Below the pieces are notes generated by a model. The model was not told the origin of the DNA. It saw only the letters and a list, made by a program, of their open reading frames with translations, and did no database searches. From Glycomyces tritici (GTDB taxonomy: Bacteria; Actinomycetota; Actinomycetes; Mycobacteriales; Micromonosporaceae): a stretch of 64,000 nucleotides of DNA. The DNA lies in the NCBI RefSeq assembly GCF_030403505.1, contig NZ_JAUEMJ010000001.1, positions 124,001 to 188,000 of the forward strand. The letters are read 5' to 3'. Numbering within the stretch: position 1 is the first letter of the stretch; the number at the start of each line of letters is the position of its first letter. This document shows positions 17,735 to 26,830 of this stretch, piece after piece. A program made the position numbers and the translations under genes.

Positions 17735-19228
17735 GTGACGTTGCCCCAGCTGTACCTCGTAGTGCTGATCGGCTGCGTCACCGTGCTCCTCTCCATCGCG
17801 GCCCTGCGCGCGACGCAGCGGCTCGGACTCCCGGCGCTGCTGGTGTTCCTCGGTGCGGGCCTGGTCCTCGGCGAGGACGGCGTCGGCATCCCGTTCGAGG
17901 ACTTCGAACTCGCCCAGGCGCTCGGCACGTTCGCACTGGCGCTCATCCTCATCGAGGGCGGCCTCTCGACCCGCTGGCAGGCGATCCGCAAGCAGGTGGC
18001 CCCCGCCGGCATGCTCGCGACGGTGGGCGTCGGCGTCTCGGTGGCCGTCACCGCGCTCGGCGCGCACTTCCTGCTCGGCTTCGACTGGCAGCTCTCGCTC
18101 ACCATCGGCGCGGTCGTCGCCTCGACCGACGCGGCGGCGGTCTTCTCGGTGCTGCGCGGCATCGGACTGCCGAAGCGGCTCAGCGGCACCCTCGAAGCCG
18201 AGTCGGGCTTCAACGACGCGCCCGCGGTGATCCTGGTGCTCGCGTTCTCGGCCGCCGCGGGCATGCCCGAGCCGGGGCACCTGTTCGGCGTCCTCGTGTG
18301 GGAGCTCGCCGCCGGCTCGCTGATCGGCCTCGCGATCGGCTCCGGCGGCGCCTGGCTGCTGCGGCGCCTGGCACTGCCGGTCTCCGGCCTCTACCCGCTG
18401 GCGGTCTTCAGCCTCGGCCTGGCGGCCTTCGCGGCCGCCGGGGCGCTGCACGCCTCCGGGTTCATCGCCGCCTACCTGGCGGCGCTCGTGCTCGGCAACT
18501 CGCGCCTGCCGCACCGGGCCGCGACGCAGTCGTTCGCCACGGGCCTGGGCTGGATGGCGCAGCTCGGCATGTTCGTGATGCTGGGCCTGCTCGCCTCGCC
18601 CTCGAACCTGCTCGACGCGATCGTGCCGGGCCTCGTCCTCGGCGTGGTGCTCACCCTCGTCGCGCGGCCTCTCGCGGTGTGGGTCTCCCTGCTGCCCTTC
18701 AAGTTCACGCGCAAGGAGCAGGTGCTCCTGTCATGGGCGGGCCTGCGCGGCGCGATCCCCATCGTCCTGGCGACGATCCCGCGCGCGGCGCACCTGCCCG
18801 GCGCGCAGCAGCTCTGGGACATCGTGTTCGTGCTCGTGGTCGTCTTCACGCTGCTCCAGGGCCCGACCCTGCCGTGGGTGGCGCGGCGGCTCGGCCTCTC
18901 GCAGGAGGACATCGTCCAGGAGATCGAGATCGAGACCGCCCCGCTCGACGCCGTGGACGGCGAGGTCCTCACCATCACCGTCCAGAAGGGATCGGGTCTG
19001 GCGGGCATCAGGATCTTCGAGCTGCGCCTGCCCGAAGGCAGCGCCGTCGCCGGCGTGGTGCGCGGCGACCGCCTCTTCGTCCCCGCCAATGCCGACCGCC
19101 TCCGCTCGGGCGACCAGCTCATCATCGTCACCAACCCCACCCTCCGCGAAGCGACCGAGCAGCGCCTCACGGCGCTGGCCCGCGCCGGCCGGCTCGCCCG
19201 CTGGCTCGGCGAGACCGGCAAGGACTGA
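17735..19228 (+). CDS. K+/H+ antiporter, CPA1 family with RCK C-terminal domain
   Basis: A 497-residue protein with 12-13 membrane helices typical of CPA1 cation/proton antiporters (NhaP2/CvrA type), including the ASTDAAAVFSVL and ESGFNDAPAV regions with the ion-site acidic residues and LLSWAGLRGAIPIVLAT. A cytoplasmic RCK_C (TrkA-C) domain at about 405-475 (LAGIRIFELRLPEGSAVAGV) suggests gating by a small ligand. It probably exports K+ or Na+ in exchange for protons. TAAGCT at 17723-17728, 6 nt before GTG 17735, predicts a leaderless transcript. Confidence 0.9.
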   Translation: MTLPQLYLVVLIGCVTVLLSIAALRATQRLGLPALLVFLGAGLVLGEDGVGIPFEDFELAQALGTFALALILIEGGLSTRWQAIRKQVAPAGMLATVGVGVSVAVTALGAHFLLGFDWQLSLTIGAVVASTDAAAVFSVLRGIGLPKRLSGTLEAESGFNDAPAVILVLAFSAAAGMPEPGHLFGVLVWELAAGSLIGLAIGSGGAWLLRRLALPVSGLYPLAVFSLGLAAFAAAGALHASGFIAAYLAALVLGNSRLPHRAATQSFATGLGWMAQLGMFVMLGLLASPSNLLDAIVPGLVLGVVLTLVARPLAVWVSLLPFKFTRKEQVLLSWAGLRGAIPIVLATIPRAAHLPGAQQLWDIVFVLVVVFTLLQGPTLPWVARRLGLSQEDIVQEIEIETAPLDAVDGEVLTITVQKGSGLAGIRIFELRLPEGSAVAGVVRGDRLFVPANADRLRSGDQLIIVTNPTLREATEQRLTALARAGRLARWLGETGKD

Positions 19229-19236
19229 GCACACGA

Positions 19237-19266
19237 GAGGGCCGGGACGTCGCCGCCCCGGCCCTC
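19237..19266. terminator. Terminator between antiporter gene and thrS
   Basis: A 10-bp perfect stem (GAGGGCCGGG at 19237-19246, complement at 19257-19266) around a 10-nt loop between two convergent genes. Confidence 0.65.
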
Positions 19267-19278
19267 ATTCGCGCTTGC

Positions 19279-21300
19279 TTACGCCTCTTCGGTTGCGGCC
19301 GAAGGGCCCTCGTTGACCCGCGACTCGACGAAGCCGGCGACGTGGGCGATCGCCTCGTCCGCCGGGACGCCGTTGCGCTGCGAGCCGTCGCGGTACCGGA
19401 ACGAGACGGTGCCCGCGTTCTGGTCCTCGTCGCCCGCGATGATCATGAACGGGATCTTCTGCAGCTGCGCGTTGCGGACCTTCTTCTGCATCCGGTCGTC
19501 CGAGTGGTCGACCTCGCCGCGGATGCCCGCCGCCCGCAGCTTCCCGAAGAACGCCTCCAGGTAGTCGGCGTTCTCGTCGCGCACCGGGATGCCGACGGCC
19601 TGCACCGGGGCCAGCCACGCCGGGAACGCGCCCGCGTAGTGCTCGGTGAGCACCCCGAAGAACCGCTCGATCGAACCGAACAGCGCCCGGTGGATCATGA
19701 CCGGCTGCTTGCGGGTGCCGTCGGCAGCCGAGTACTCGAGGCCGAAGCCGACCGGCTGGTTGAAGTCCAACTGGATGGTCGACATCTGCCAGGTGCGGCC
19801 GATCGCGTCCTTCGCCTGGACGGAGATCTTGGGGCCGTAGAAGGCCGCCCCGCCCGGGTCCGGGACCAGGTCGAGGCCCGACTCCTCGGCGACCTGCCGC
19901 AGGGTCGCGGTCGCCGACTCCCACAGCTCGTCGTCGCCGATGAACTTGTCCGAGTCGCCCTTGGTCGAGAGCTCCAGGTAGAAGTCGTTGAGCCCGTAGT
20001 CGCGCAGCAGCTGCAGCACGAACTCCAGCAGGCTCCTGATCTCGCCGGGGGCCTGCTCCTCGGTGCAGTAGATGTGCGCGTCGTCCTGGGTCAGGCCGCG
20101 CACGCGGGTCAGGCCGTGGACCACCCCGGACTTCTCGTACCGGTACACGGTCCCGAACTCCGACAGACGCAGCGGCAGCTCGCGGTACGAGCGCCCGCGC
20201 GAGCGGAAGATCAGGTTGTGCATCGGGCAGTTCATGGCCTTGAGGTAGTAGTTCGCGCCCTCGAGCTCCATCGGCGGGAACATGGTGTCCGCGTAGTACG
20301 GCAGGTGCCCCGAGGTGTGGAACAGCCCTTCCTTGGTGATGTGCGGGGTGTTCACCACCTCGTACCCGGCCTGGCGCTGTCGTTCGCGCAGGTAGGACTC
20401 CATCTCGTGGCGGATGATCGCGCCCTTGGGGTGGAACACCGGGAGCCCGGAGCCGAGCTCGTCGGGGAACGAGAACAGGTCGAGCTGCTGCCCGAGCTTG
20501 CGGTGGTCGCGCTTCTCGGCCTCGGCCAGGCGCGCGAGGTAGTCCTTCTGGTCCTGCAGGGTCGGCCAGGCGGTGCCGTAGATGCGCTGGAGCTGCGGGT
20601 TCTTCTCCGAGCCCATCCAGTACGCGGCGGCCGAGCGCATGATCTTGACCGAGCCGATGAGCTTGGTCGAGGGCAGGTGCGGGCCGCGGCAGAGGTCGCC
20701 CCAGACGCGCTCGCCGTTGCGGTCGTGGTTGTCGTACGCGGTGAGCTCGCCGCCGCCGACCTCCATGACCTCGTCGGCGTCGGTGCCCTCGCCCTTGGTC
20801 TCGATGAGCTCGAGCTTGTAGGGCTCGTTCGCGAGCTCGGCGCGGGCCTCGTCGAGGGACGCGTACTTGCGGCGGTGGAAGGTCTGCCCCTGCTTGATGA
20901 TCTGGAGCATGCGCTTCTCGACGGCCTTGAGGTCGTCGGGGTTGAACGGCTCGGCGACGTCGAAGTCGTAGTAGAAGCCGTCGGTGATCGGCGGGCCGAT
21001 GCCCAGCTTGGCCTCGTGCAGCTCCTGCACCGCCTGCGCCATGACGTGCGCGGCGGAGTGGCGCATGACGTTGAGCCCGTCCGGGCTGCCGAGCGGCACG
21101 GGCTCGACCTTGGTGTCGGCGTCAGGGGCCCAGGAGAGGTCGCGGAGCTGGCCGTCGGCGTCGCGGACGACGACGATCGCGTTCGGCCCGTTGCCGGGGA
21201 GCCCGGCCTCGGCCACCGCGGCAGCGCACGTGGTGCCGGCAGTCACCCACAGCGGTTCTATGACGGCTGGGCTGCTGTGATTCGGCGCTGCGGATGCCAC
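19279..21300 (-). CDS. thrS: Threonyl-tRNA synthetase
   Basis: A 673-residue class II aminoacyl-tRNA synthetase. In order: an N-terminal TGS domain, the editing domain with [11 protein letters not shown], the catalytic core with motif 2 ([28 protein letters not shown] is split across the motif) and zinc-ligand region MNCPMHN, motif 3 ([11 protein letters not shown]) and the anticodon-binding domain. GTG 21300 is chosen because GAGGAG lies 4-5 nt upstream; the frame stays open to 21456 but the extra part is unlike the family. No T-box leader is visible. It heads the core block but is separated from HIT by the antiporter. Confidence 0.97.
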   Translation of the reverse strand: MASAAPNHSSPAVIEPLWVTAGTTCAAAVAEAGLPGNGPNAIVVVRDADGQLRDLSWAPDADTKVEPVPLGSPDGLNVMRHSAAHVMAQAVQELHEAKLGIGPPITDGFYYDFDVAEPFNPDDLKAVEKRMLQIIKQGQTFHRRKYASLDEARAELANEPYKLELIETKGEGTDADEVMEVGGGELTAYDNHDRNGERVWGDLCRGPHLPSTKLIGSVKIMRSAAAYWMGSEKNPQLQRIYGTAWPTLQDQKDYLARLAEAEKRDHRKLGQQLDLFSFPDELGSGLPVFHPKGAIIRHEMESYLRERQRQAGYEVVNTPHITKEGLFHTSGHLPYYADTMFPPMELEGANYYLKAMNCPMHNLIFRSRGRSYRELPLRLSEFGTVYRYEKSGVVHGLTRVRGLTQDDAHIYCTEEQAPGEIRSLLEFVLQLLRDYGLNDFYLELSTKGDSDKFIGDDELWESATATLRQVAEESGLDLVPDPGGAAFYGPKISVQAKDAIGRTWQMSTIQLDFNQPVGFGLEYSAADGTRKQPVMIHRALFGSIERFFGVLTEHYAGAFPAWLAPVQAVGIPVRDENADYLEAFFGKLRAAGIRGEVDHSDDRMQKKVRNAQLQKIPFMIIAGDEDQNAGTVSFRYRDGSQRNGVPADEAIAHVAGFVESRVNEGPSAATEEA

Positions 21301-21434
21301 GGTTCTCCTCGTTCGGTGCTGGTCATCGGAGTTTCCGATGTCGGATAACGGGTCCATGGTAGTAGCCGCGGCGCTGTGGACTCCATCGCATTGGGGCTGC
21401 CGCAGGCGTGGCGGAGATTCCTTCGCGTCCGGAC

Positions 21435-21466
21435 TTGACCTTGGTCCTGGCACCAAGGTTTACGGT
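21435..21466 (+). promoter_or_regulatory. MerR-type promoter and operator
   Basis: -35 TTGACC (21435-21440) and -10 TACGGT (21461-21466) are separated by 20 nt, the overlong spacer typical of MerR-activated promoters. Inside the spacer, overlapping the -35, is a perfect inverted repeat ACCTTGGT-N6-ACCAAGGT (21438-21445 and 21452-21459). The -10 ends 6 nt before ATG 21473, so the mRNA should start at or next to the start codon. The arrangement predicts that the MerR protein untwists the DNA and activates its own operon when it binds metal. Confidence 0.85.
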
Positions 21467-21472
21467 CGTTGC

Positions 21473-21943
21473 ATGACCGCAGCAATCGCCGCCACCTTGA
21501 CGGTCGGAAGGCTCGCCGAAGCGGTGGGCGTCTCGACCGACGCGATCCGCCACTGGGAGCGCGAGGGCCTGTTCCCCGCGCCCGAGCGCAGCGCCGCCGG
21601 CTACCGCCGGTACGGGCCCGAGGCGCTGGACCGGGCCCGGTTCATCCGGGCCTGCCAGCGCGCGGGGCTGCGCCTGGCCGACATCGGGGACCTGCTGGCC
21701 GTGCGCGACACGGGCTCGTGCCCGTGCGAGCCGGCCGGGCAGCACCTGGAGCGGCGCATCGGCGAGATCACGGCCGAGATCGTGCGGCTGGAGGGCTTGC
21801 GGAGCCAGCTGACGGACATGCTGCGGGCGGTCGACGCGGGCGGGTGCGATGCGCCGCTGCCCGAGAACTGGTGTCCCCCGGGCTCGGCGCGCGTGCCGAG
21901 CCGCGGATCCGATCAGGTCGCCGATGGAGGTGAGTGTCGATGA
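21473..21943 (+). CDS. MerR-family metal-responsive transcriptional regulator
   Basis: A 156-residue regulator. The N-terminal MerR winged helix-turn-helix runs from about 9 to 78 (LTVGRLAEAVGVSTDAIRHW, GYRRYGPEAL), followed by the long dimerisation helix (about 86-120). Candidate metal ligands are Cys83 and Cys85 (CPC) before the helix and Cys125 and Cys134 (CDAPLPENWC) after it, the same places where ZntR/CueR/MerR place their cysteines; Cys155 is also near the C-terminus. The metal cannot be named from sequence; Zn, Cd, Hg or Cu are possible. ATG 21473 is preferred because of the promoter spacing. The stop overlaps the next start (ATGA). Confidence 0.9.
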   Translation: MTAAIAATLTVGRLAEAVGVSTDAIRHWEREGLFPAPERSAAGYRRYGPEALDRARFIRACQRAGLRLADIGDLLAVRDTGSCPCEPAGQHLERRIGEITAEIVRLEGLRSQLTDMLRAVDAGGCDAPLPENWCPPGSARVPSRGSDQVADGGECR

Positions 21944-22032
21944 TGATGACCGATGAGTGCTGCACCTGCTGCAACGACAGTGCGTGCGACTGCGCCGGTG
22001 AGGCGTGCTGCCACGGCTGCTGCGAGAAGTAG
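21940..22032 (+). CDS. Thirty-residue cysteine-rich metallothionein-like peptide
   Basis: A 30-codon gene whose ATG (21940) overlaps the MerR stop in ATGA and is preceded by GGAGG (21926-21930, 9 nt spacing). Ten of 30 residues are cysteine, at positions 7, 8, 10, 11, 16, 18, 23, 24, 27 and 28, arranged as CC-x-CC, C-x-C and CC-x2-CC, with one histidine at 25 (core CCTCC...CDC...CCHGCC). No hydrophobic segment or signal peptide. Such spacing is characteristic of metallothioneins that bind several soft metal ions in the cytoplasm. Co-transcription with a MerR sensor suggests that metal induces both. I know no named family for it; function is inferred from composition and context. A terminator follows 15 nt later. 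Confidence 0.75.
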   Translation: MMMTDECCTCCNDSACDCAGEACCHGCCEK

Positions 22033-22047
22033 TCGGAGCAGACGCGT

Positions 22048-22078
22048 TCGCCGCGGTCCCGGGTCGGGACCGCGGCGA
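22048..22078 (+). terminator. Terminator of the MerR / Cys-rich peptide operon
   Basis: A perfect 14-bp stem (TCGCCGCGGTCCCG at 22048-22061, complement at 22065-22078) with a 3-nt loop and a short GCGTTTT run downstream. It closes the two-gene operon. The remaining 210 nt up to the oxidoreductase stop shows no gene. Confidence 0.8.
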
Positions 22079-22291
22079 GTGCGTTTTCGGCGTGTCACGG
22101 AGCGTCTTCGCAGATCGGGCGTCGCGAGGCGCCCCCGGTTCAAGGGTCCGACGCGTCGTCGTCGTTCGGGCGCGCCTCGGCGGTGCTGCGCGAATCGGAT
22201 GTTCGCAGGACCCCGCCTCGGCTTGCGAGCCGTGGATGAGCACCGGTCAAGGGCGCCCGAGGGGTCCGACGGTGTCGGCCGGTCGGTCGCC

Positions 22292-23257
22292 TTATTTGAC
22301 CGTGAGGACGATCTTGCCGAAGTGGCCGCCCGCGCCCATGAGCCGGTGGGCTTCGGCCGCTTCGGTCAGCGGCATCCGGGTGGTGACCACCGGTTCGATC
22401 TCGCCGGAGTCGAGGGCGGGCCAGACGCGTTCGAAGGCTTCAGCGAGGATCTGGCGGCGCTGCTCGATGGGGCGGGCCCGGAGTGTGGTGCCGGTGATGG
22501 TCGCGCGCTTGGCGAGGAGGCCGCCGAGGTGGATCTGGGCGGCGGTGCCCTGCTGGAGGCCGATGATCGCGAGGCGGCCGTCCTGGGCGAGGGCCTTGAG
22601 GTTCGGCTCGAAGTAGGCCGCGCCGATCACGTCGAGGATGGCGTCGGCCCCGCCCGCTTCCATGGCGAGCGCGGCGAAGTCCTCGCTGCGGTAGTCGATG
22701 ACCCGGTCGGCTCCGAGCGCCTGCAGGCGCTGGGTCCATTCGGCGCGCGCGGTCGTCCAGGTCTCGGCGGCGGCGAGCTTCTTCGCGAACTGGATCGCGA
22801 AGGTGCCGATGCCGCCCGCGCCGCCGTGCACGAGGACGCGGCGCTTGCGGTCGGCGTCCGCGTCGAGGAGGTAGCCGAGGTTCGAGTAGACGGTGGCGGC
22901 GACTTCGGGCAGTCCGGCCGCGTCCACGAGGGCGACCTTCTCGGGCCTGGGGAGCACGAGTCCGGCGTCCACGGTGACGTACTGGGCGTAGCCGCCTCCG
23001 GGGAGCAGGGCGCAGACCTCGGCGCCGAGGAACGAGGCGTTGTCGTCGCTGCCGACGTGGACGATCGTGCCGGAGACCTCGAGTCCGGACCAGGCGGGCG
23101 CACCGGGCGGGCTCGGGTAGTGGCCGGCGACTTGGAGGAGGTCGGCGCGGTTGACGCCGGCGGCGGCGACCTCGATGAGGACTTCATCGGGGCCGGGCGC
23201 GGGCTCGGGCACCTGGGCGGCGGTGAGGCGGCCGTCGGCGACGGACATGGCAAGCAT
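22292..23257 (-). CDS. Zinc-independent medium-chain reductase, quinone oxidoreductase type
   Basis: A 321-residue MDR-superfamily enzyme. The N-terminal GroES-like domain has the family pattern AAGVNRADLLQVAGHYPSPPG without the zinc-binding cysteines. The Rossmann domain carries VLVHGGAGGIGTFAIQFAK (NADPH binding), and LQQGTAAQIHLGGLLAKRATITGTTLR is typical of the PIG3/TP53I3-like group. It probably reduces quinones or alpha,beta-unsaturated carbonyls with NADPH. ATG 23248 is an alternative start with GGGGA 8 nt upstream. It stands alone, in the same direction as the ferredoxin reductase gene upstream. Confidence 0.88.
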   Translation of the reverse strand: MLAMSVADGRLTAAQVPEPAPGPDEVLIEVAAAGVNRADLLQVAGHYPSPPGAPAWSGLEVSGTIVHVGSDDNASFLGAEVCALLPGGGYAQYVTVDAGLVLPRPEKVALVDAAGLPEVAATVYSNLGYLLDADADRKRRVLVHGGAGGIGTFAIQFAKKLAAAETWTTARAEWTQRLQALGADRVIDYRSEDFAALAMEAGGADAILDVIGAAYFEPNLKALAQDGRLAIIGLQQGTAAQIHLGGLLAKRATITGTTLRARPIEQRRQILAEAFERVWPALDSGEIEPVVTTRMPLTEAAEAHRLMGAGGHFGKIVLTVK

Positions 23258-23358
23258 CCCCGCATAGTAGGACTCCGGTCGGAGTCACCGGCGTGATACC
23301 CGTCGGTACGTCACGTTAGTCCCGTTTGGATTTGCGAGATCCCTTGTGCTGCAACGGA

Positions 23359-24348
23359 TTAGGGACGTTCGCTCGAATGTCCAGGGAAGAGGTGCGCATC
23401 GGGGTCGATCGCGACCGCGGCGTTGTTCACCGCGGTGGCGGCCTCGCCGAAGCCGGTGGCGATGAGCTTGACCTTGCCCGGGTATGCCGCGATGTCGCCG
23501 GCGGCGTAGACGCGCGGCAGGTTGGTGGCCATCGTGGAGTCCACCGCGATGCAGCGGCGGTCGAGTTCGAGGCCCCACTCCCCCAGCGGCCCGAGGTCGG
23601 CGGTGAAGCCGAGGGCCGCCACGATCGCGTCGGCCGGGAGCTCCCGGGTCCCTTCGTCCTTCACGTCCACCGTGACCCCGCTGACCGTCTCGGTGCCGTG
23701 CACGGCGGTCACCTGCGCGTTGACGACCACCGGCACCCCGAGTTCCCGCACCTGGTCCACAGTGGCCTGGTGGGCGCGGAACTTCTCGCGGCGGTGCACG
23801 ATCGTGGTGCTGCGGGCGATGCCGTGCAGGGCGATCGCCCAGTCGAACGCGGAGTCGCCGCCTCCCACGATCACCACGTCCTGCCCGGCGTGGGCGGCGA
23901 GTTCGGGCACGAAGTAGACGATGCCGGCGCCGTGGAAGCCCTCGGCCGCGGGCAGGGGGCGGGGCGCGAAGCTGCCGAGCCCGCCGGTGATGAGCACGGC
24001 CTGGGCCTCGATGCGCTGGCCGGCATCGCCTTCGGAGGGCTCGAGTTCGAGCACGGGGGCGCCGTCGCGGTACTCGAGCCGGCTCGCCTGGCGGCCGAGG
24101 AGGTACTGCGGCTCGAACGGGGCGGCCTGGCGCAGGAGGTTGGCGACGAGGTCGCGGCCCTTGATCGAGGGGAATCCGGCGACGTCGAGGATCTGCTTCT
24201 CGGGGTACATGGCCGTGATCTGGCCACCCGCTTCGGGAAGCGCGTCGAGGACGGCGGTCGTGAGGCCGCGGAAGCCCGCGTAGTAGGCGGCGAAGAGGCC
24301 CGAGGGGCCGGCTCCGACGATCGCGAGGTCGACGGTGAGGACGGGCAT
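23359..24348 (-). CDS. Ferredoxin/flavodoxin-NADP+ reductase, thioredoxin-reductase-like (type 2)
   Basis: A 329-residue FAD/NADPH flavoprotein. The FAD-binding motif VGAGPSGLFAAYYAGFRG is at 11-28, the NADPH-binding VVIVGGGDSAFDWAIAL in the second domain, and the C-terminal YAAGDIAAYPGK closes the FAD site. The redox CxxC of thioredoxin reductases is absent, which together with the C-terminal SSERP-type tail places it with YumC-like ferredoxin-NADP reductases. It supplies or removes electrons from ferredoxin in the cytoplasm. The nearest neighbour gives no specific partner. Confidence 0.9.
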   Translation of the reverse strand: MPVLTVDLAIVGAGPSGLFAAYYAGFRGLTTAVLDALPEAGGQITAMYPEKQILDVAGFPSIKGRDLVANLLRQAAPFEPQYLLGRQASRLEYRDGAPVLELEPSEGDAGQRIEAQAVLITGGLGSFAPRPLPAAEGFHGAGIVYFVPELAAHAGQDVVIVGGGDSAFDWAIALHGIARSTTIVHRREKFRAHQATVDQVRELGVPVVVNAQVTAVHGTETVSGVTVDVKDEGTRELPADAIVAALGFTADLGPLGEWGLELDRRCIAVDSTMATNLPRVYAAGDIAAYPGKVKLIATGFGEAATAVNNAAVAIDPDAHLFPGHSSERP

Positions 24349-24411
24349 GGACGATCACCGACTCCGTTGTAGGGACACGTTCCGACATCCTAGCGACGCG
24401 GCGGCCCCCGT

Positions 24412-24445
24412 GGGGCTTCGCGGAGGCGGACCTCCGCGAAGCCCC
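24412..24445 (-). terminator. Terminator downstream of PhoX-like gene
   Basis: A perfect 15-bp stem (GGGGCTTCGCGGAGG at 24412-24426, complement at 24431-24445) with a 4-nt loop, 6 nt after the stop of the minus-strand PhoX-like gene. Confidence 0.82.
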
Positions 24446-24451
24446 TTCGGT

Positions 24452-25603
24452 TCACACCGTGCGGAACGGGCCGGTCACCTCGAAGGTGACGCCGGCGGAG
24501 CTGGAGCCGGAGGTGCCGCGCTGGGACGAGAAGTAGAGGCGGTTCCCGGCCGGGTTGAACGCGGGGCCGGTGATCTCGGAGGAGCCGTGGCCGGAGAGGC
24601 GCAGGAACGGCGCCACGATGTCGTCGGGCGTGATGATGCAGATCTCCATGTTGCCGCCGTCCTCGGCGACGAACAGGTCGCCGCCGCCGGGGGCGCCGGT
24701 GATGTTGTCGACGCCGGTGAGCGGCGCGCTGGAGGTCAGGTTGTCGTCGTAGGCGATGGCGATGGTGTTGTTCACCGCGTCGTAGGCCCAGACCCGGTTG
24801 TCGCCCTTGGTGGTGAAGAAGCAGACGCCGTCGGCGTAGTGGCAGCCCTCGCCGCCGTTGAAGCGCTTGGTGTTCGCGACCTGGTTGCGGGTGGCGGTCG
24901 GCGAGCCGTCCGGGTCGGGCACGTTCCTCCAGGTGAGCGCCCCGCCGGACTCGGTGAGGACCTGGAGCTGCCCGGAGGCGAGGTTCCCCCAGGTGGTGGG
25001 CTTGAAGCGGTAGAACGCGCCGTCGGAGACGTCCTCGGTCAGGTAGACCACGCCCCGGTCGGGGTCGCATGCGGCGGCCTCGTGCTTGAAGCGGCCCATG
25101 GCGGCCCGCTGCACGGCGGCGTTCACGCCGAACGGGTCGGTCTCGTACACGTACCCGCGGTCGACCTCCTCGCACGAGAGCCAGGTGTGCCAGGGGGTCG
25201 CGCCGCCGGCGCAGTTGGTGCGGGTGCCGCTGAGGATGCGGTAGGCGTCGACGACGTTCCCGGCGGCGTCGAAGCGCAGCGCGCCGGCGCCGCCGCCGGT
25301 GGAGAGCTCGGCGTTGGACACGTAGATCCAGCCGTTCCCGTCGGCGAAGCACGCGCCGCCGTCGGGGGCGCCGTGCCAGGTGTAGGCGGTGCCGGGCACG
25401 GTCTGGGAGGAGCGGGCGACGACGCGGGAGGTGAAGCCCTGCGGGAGCATCACGCCGTTGGCGTCGGCGGACTGGAGGGAGCCGTAGGGGCTCGGTCCGG
25501 TCTGGACGGGGTAGGCGGCGAACGAGGGGCGGGTCATGGTGAAGCCGAAGGCGACGGAGCCGGTGCCGACCACGGCGGCTCGGAGTACGTTGCGTCGGTG
25601 CAT
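24452..25603 (-). CDS. Tat-exported PhoX-like protein (DUF839)
   Basis: A 383-residue preprotein with an N-terminal signal (MHRRNVLRAAVVGTGSVAFG) that carries an RR pair and an Ala cleavage site after about residue 29, consistent with Tat export. The mature part has the PhoX/DUF839 pattern: a six-bladed propeller with EEVDRGYVYETDPFG, DPDRGVVYLTEDVSDGAFYRF and GGEGCHYADGVCFFTTKGD. PhoX enzymes are Ca2+-dependent alkaline phosphatases; many secreted DUF839 proteins have unknown substrates. ATG 25603 has AAAGGAA 7 nt upstream. I see no PHO box, so phosphate regulation is not supported. Confidence 0.85.
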   Translation of the reverse strand: MHRRNVLRAAVVGTGSVAFGFTMTRPSFAAYPVQTGPSPYGSLQSADANGVMLPQGFTSRVVARSSQTVPGTAYTWHGAPDGGACFADGNGWIYVSNAELSTGGGAGALRFDAAGNVVDAYRILSGTRTNCAGGATPWHTWLSCEEVDRGYVYETDPFGVNAAVQRAAMGRFKHEAAACDPDRGVVYLTEDVSDGAFYRFKPTTWGNLASGQLQVLTESGGALTWRNVPDPDGSPTATRNQVANTKRFNGGEGCHYADGVCFFTTKGDNRVWAYDAVNNTIAIAYDDNLTSSAPLTGVDNITGAPGGGDLFVAEDGGNMEICIITPDDIVAPFLRLSGHGSSEITGPAFNPAGNRLYFSSQRGTSGSSSAGVTFEVTGPFRTV

Positions 25604-25804
25604 GAGCGGTTCCTTTGCGGGCGAAACTGATGGGGGGAGGGATCGCTTGCCCGTACACCGTAGGGAACTCGGCCCGTAGGGCGTGGCAACGCTGCAGGAC
25701 GGGTCGGTGATGACTCGATGACCGGGACATGAACGCTTTTCACCGCCGATCGGACCCGCGTCCTGGATTAGACTTCGGACCGCAGCCGACAGGAAGGCGG
25801 ACGA

Positions 25805-26812
25805 ATGACCGCAGCGACACCCCCGACCGCCCCCGGCAAGACCGCCCTGATCACCGGCATCACCGGCCAGGACGGCTCCTACCTCACCGAGCTGCTGCTC
25901 GCGAAGGGCTACACGGTCCACGGGATCGTCCGGCACGCGTCCTCGCTCATCGCCAACACCTCCCGCCTCGAGGCGGTCTACCAGGACCCGCACGAGACCG
26001 AGCGCAAGCTCTTCCTGCACAAGGGCGACCTGACGGACGCGGGCATGATGGTGAACCTCGTCCGCGACGTGCGGCCCGACGAGATCTACAACCTCGCCGC
26101 CCAGAGCCACGTGCGCGTCAGCTTCGACCTCCCCGAGTACACGGCGAACGTGACCGCGCTCGGCGCCATCCGGCTCCTGGAGGCCGTGCGCGCCAGCGGC
26201 ATCGACACCCGGATCTACCAGGCGTCCACTTCGGAGATGTTCGGCACGGCCGCGCCCCCGCAGGACGAGACCACGCCCTTCCACCCCCGCAGCCCCTACG
26301 GGGTCGCGAAGGTCTACGCGCACTGGGCCACCGTGAACTACCGCGAGTCCTACGGGATGTTCGCCGTCAACGGGATCTCCTTCAACCACGAGAGCCCGCG
26401 CCGCGGCGAGACGTTCGTGACCCGCAAGATCACGCGCGCCGTCGCGCGGATCGCGGCGGGCCTGGAGCAGAAGGTCTTCCTCGGCAACATGGACGCCGTG
26501 CGCGACTGGGGCTACGCGCCCGAGTACGTGGAGGCGATGTGGCTCATGCTCCAGCACGACGAGCCGGTCGACTACGTGATCGCCACCGGCAGGCCCGCGA
26601 CGGTGCGCGACTTCGCCGAGGCCGCGTTCGGCCACGCCGGGCTCGACTGGCGCGACCACATCGAGCACGACGCGCGCTACGAGCGCCCAGCGGAGGTCCC
26701 CGAGCTCATCGGCGACCCGTCCAAGATCGAGCGCGAGATCGGCTGGAAGGCCCGCGTCCACTGGGACGAACTGGCACGGATCATGGTCGACGCCGACCGC
26801 AAGGCCCTGTGA
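25805..26812 (+). CDS. gmd: GDP-mannose 4,6-dehydratase
   Basis: A 335-residue extended SDR. The NADP-binding motif [19 protein letters not shown], the substrate region [21 protein letters not shown] with the catalytic Thr/Ser-Glu, and the YxxxK motif in [12 protein letters not shown] followed by [19 protein letters not shown] are all diagnostic for Gmd. It converts GDP-mannose to GDP-4-keto-6-deoxymannose, precursor of GDP-fucose, GDP-rhamnose or GDP-perosamine. The reductase or aminotransferase that would use the product is not in the window. AGGAAGG upstream supports ATG 25805. Confidence 0.95.
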   Translation: MTAATPPTAPGKTALITGITGQDGSYLTELLLAKGYTVHGIVRHASSLIANTSRLEAVYQDPHETERKLFLHKGDLTDAGMMVNLVRDVRPDEIYNLAAQSHVRVSFDLPEYTANVTALGAIRLLEAVRASGIDTRIYQASTSEMFGTAAPPQDETTPFHPRSPYGVAKVYAHWATVNYRESYGMFAVNGISFNHESPRRGETFVTRKITRAVARIAAGLEQKVFLGNMDAVRDWGYAPEYVEAMWLMLQHDEPVDYVIATGRPATVRDFAEAAFGHAGLDWRDHIEHDARYERPAEVPELIGDPSKIEREIGWKARVHWDELARIMVDADRKAL

Positions 26813-26830
26813 TCTGGTTACCCTCGTGGC

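Noticed and set aside
17599..21348. A 1249-codon plus-strand frame over the antiporter and opposite thrS
   Set aside because: It is out of frame with the antiporter and antisense to thrS; composition is Arg/Ala/Gly-rich and not protein-like.
22033..23296. Plus-strand frame opposite the quinone oxidoreductase
   Set aside because: Antisense shadow; the minus-strand protein has clear MDR motifs.
25604..25804. PHO box upstream of the PhoX-like and nuclease genes
   Set aside because: No pair of GTTCACC-like direct repeats was found before either gene, so phosphate control is not supported.
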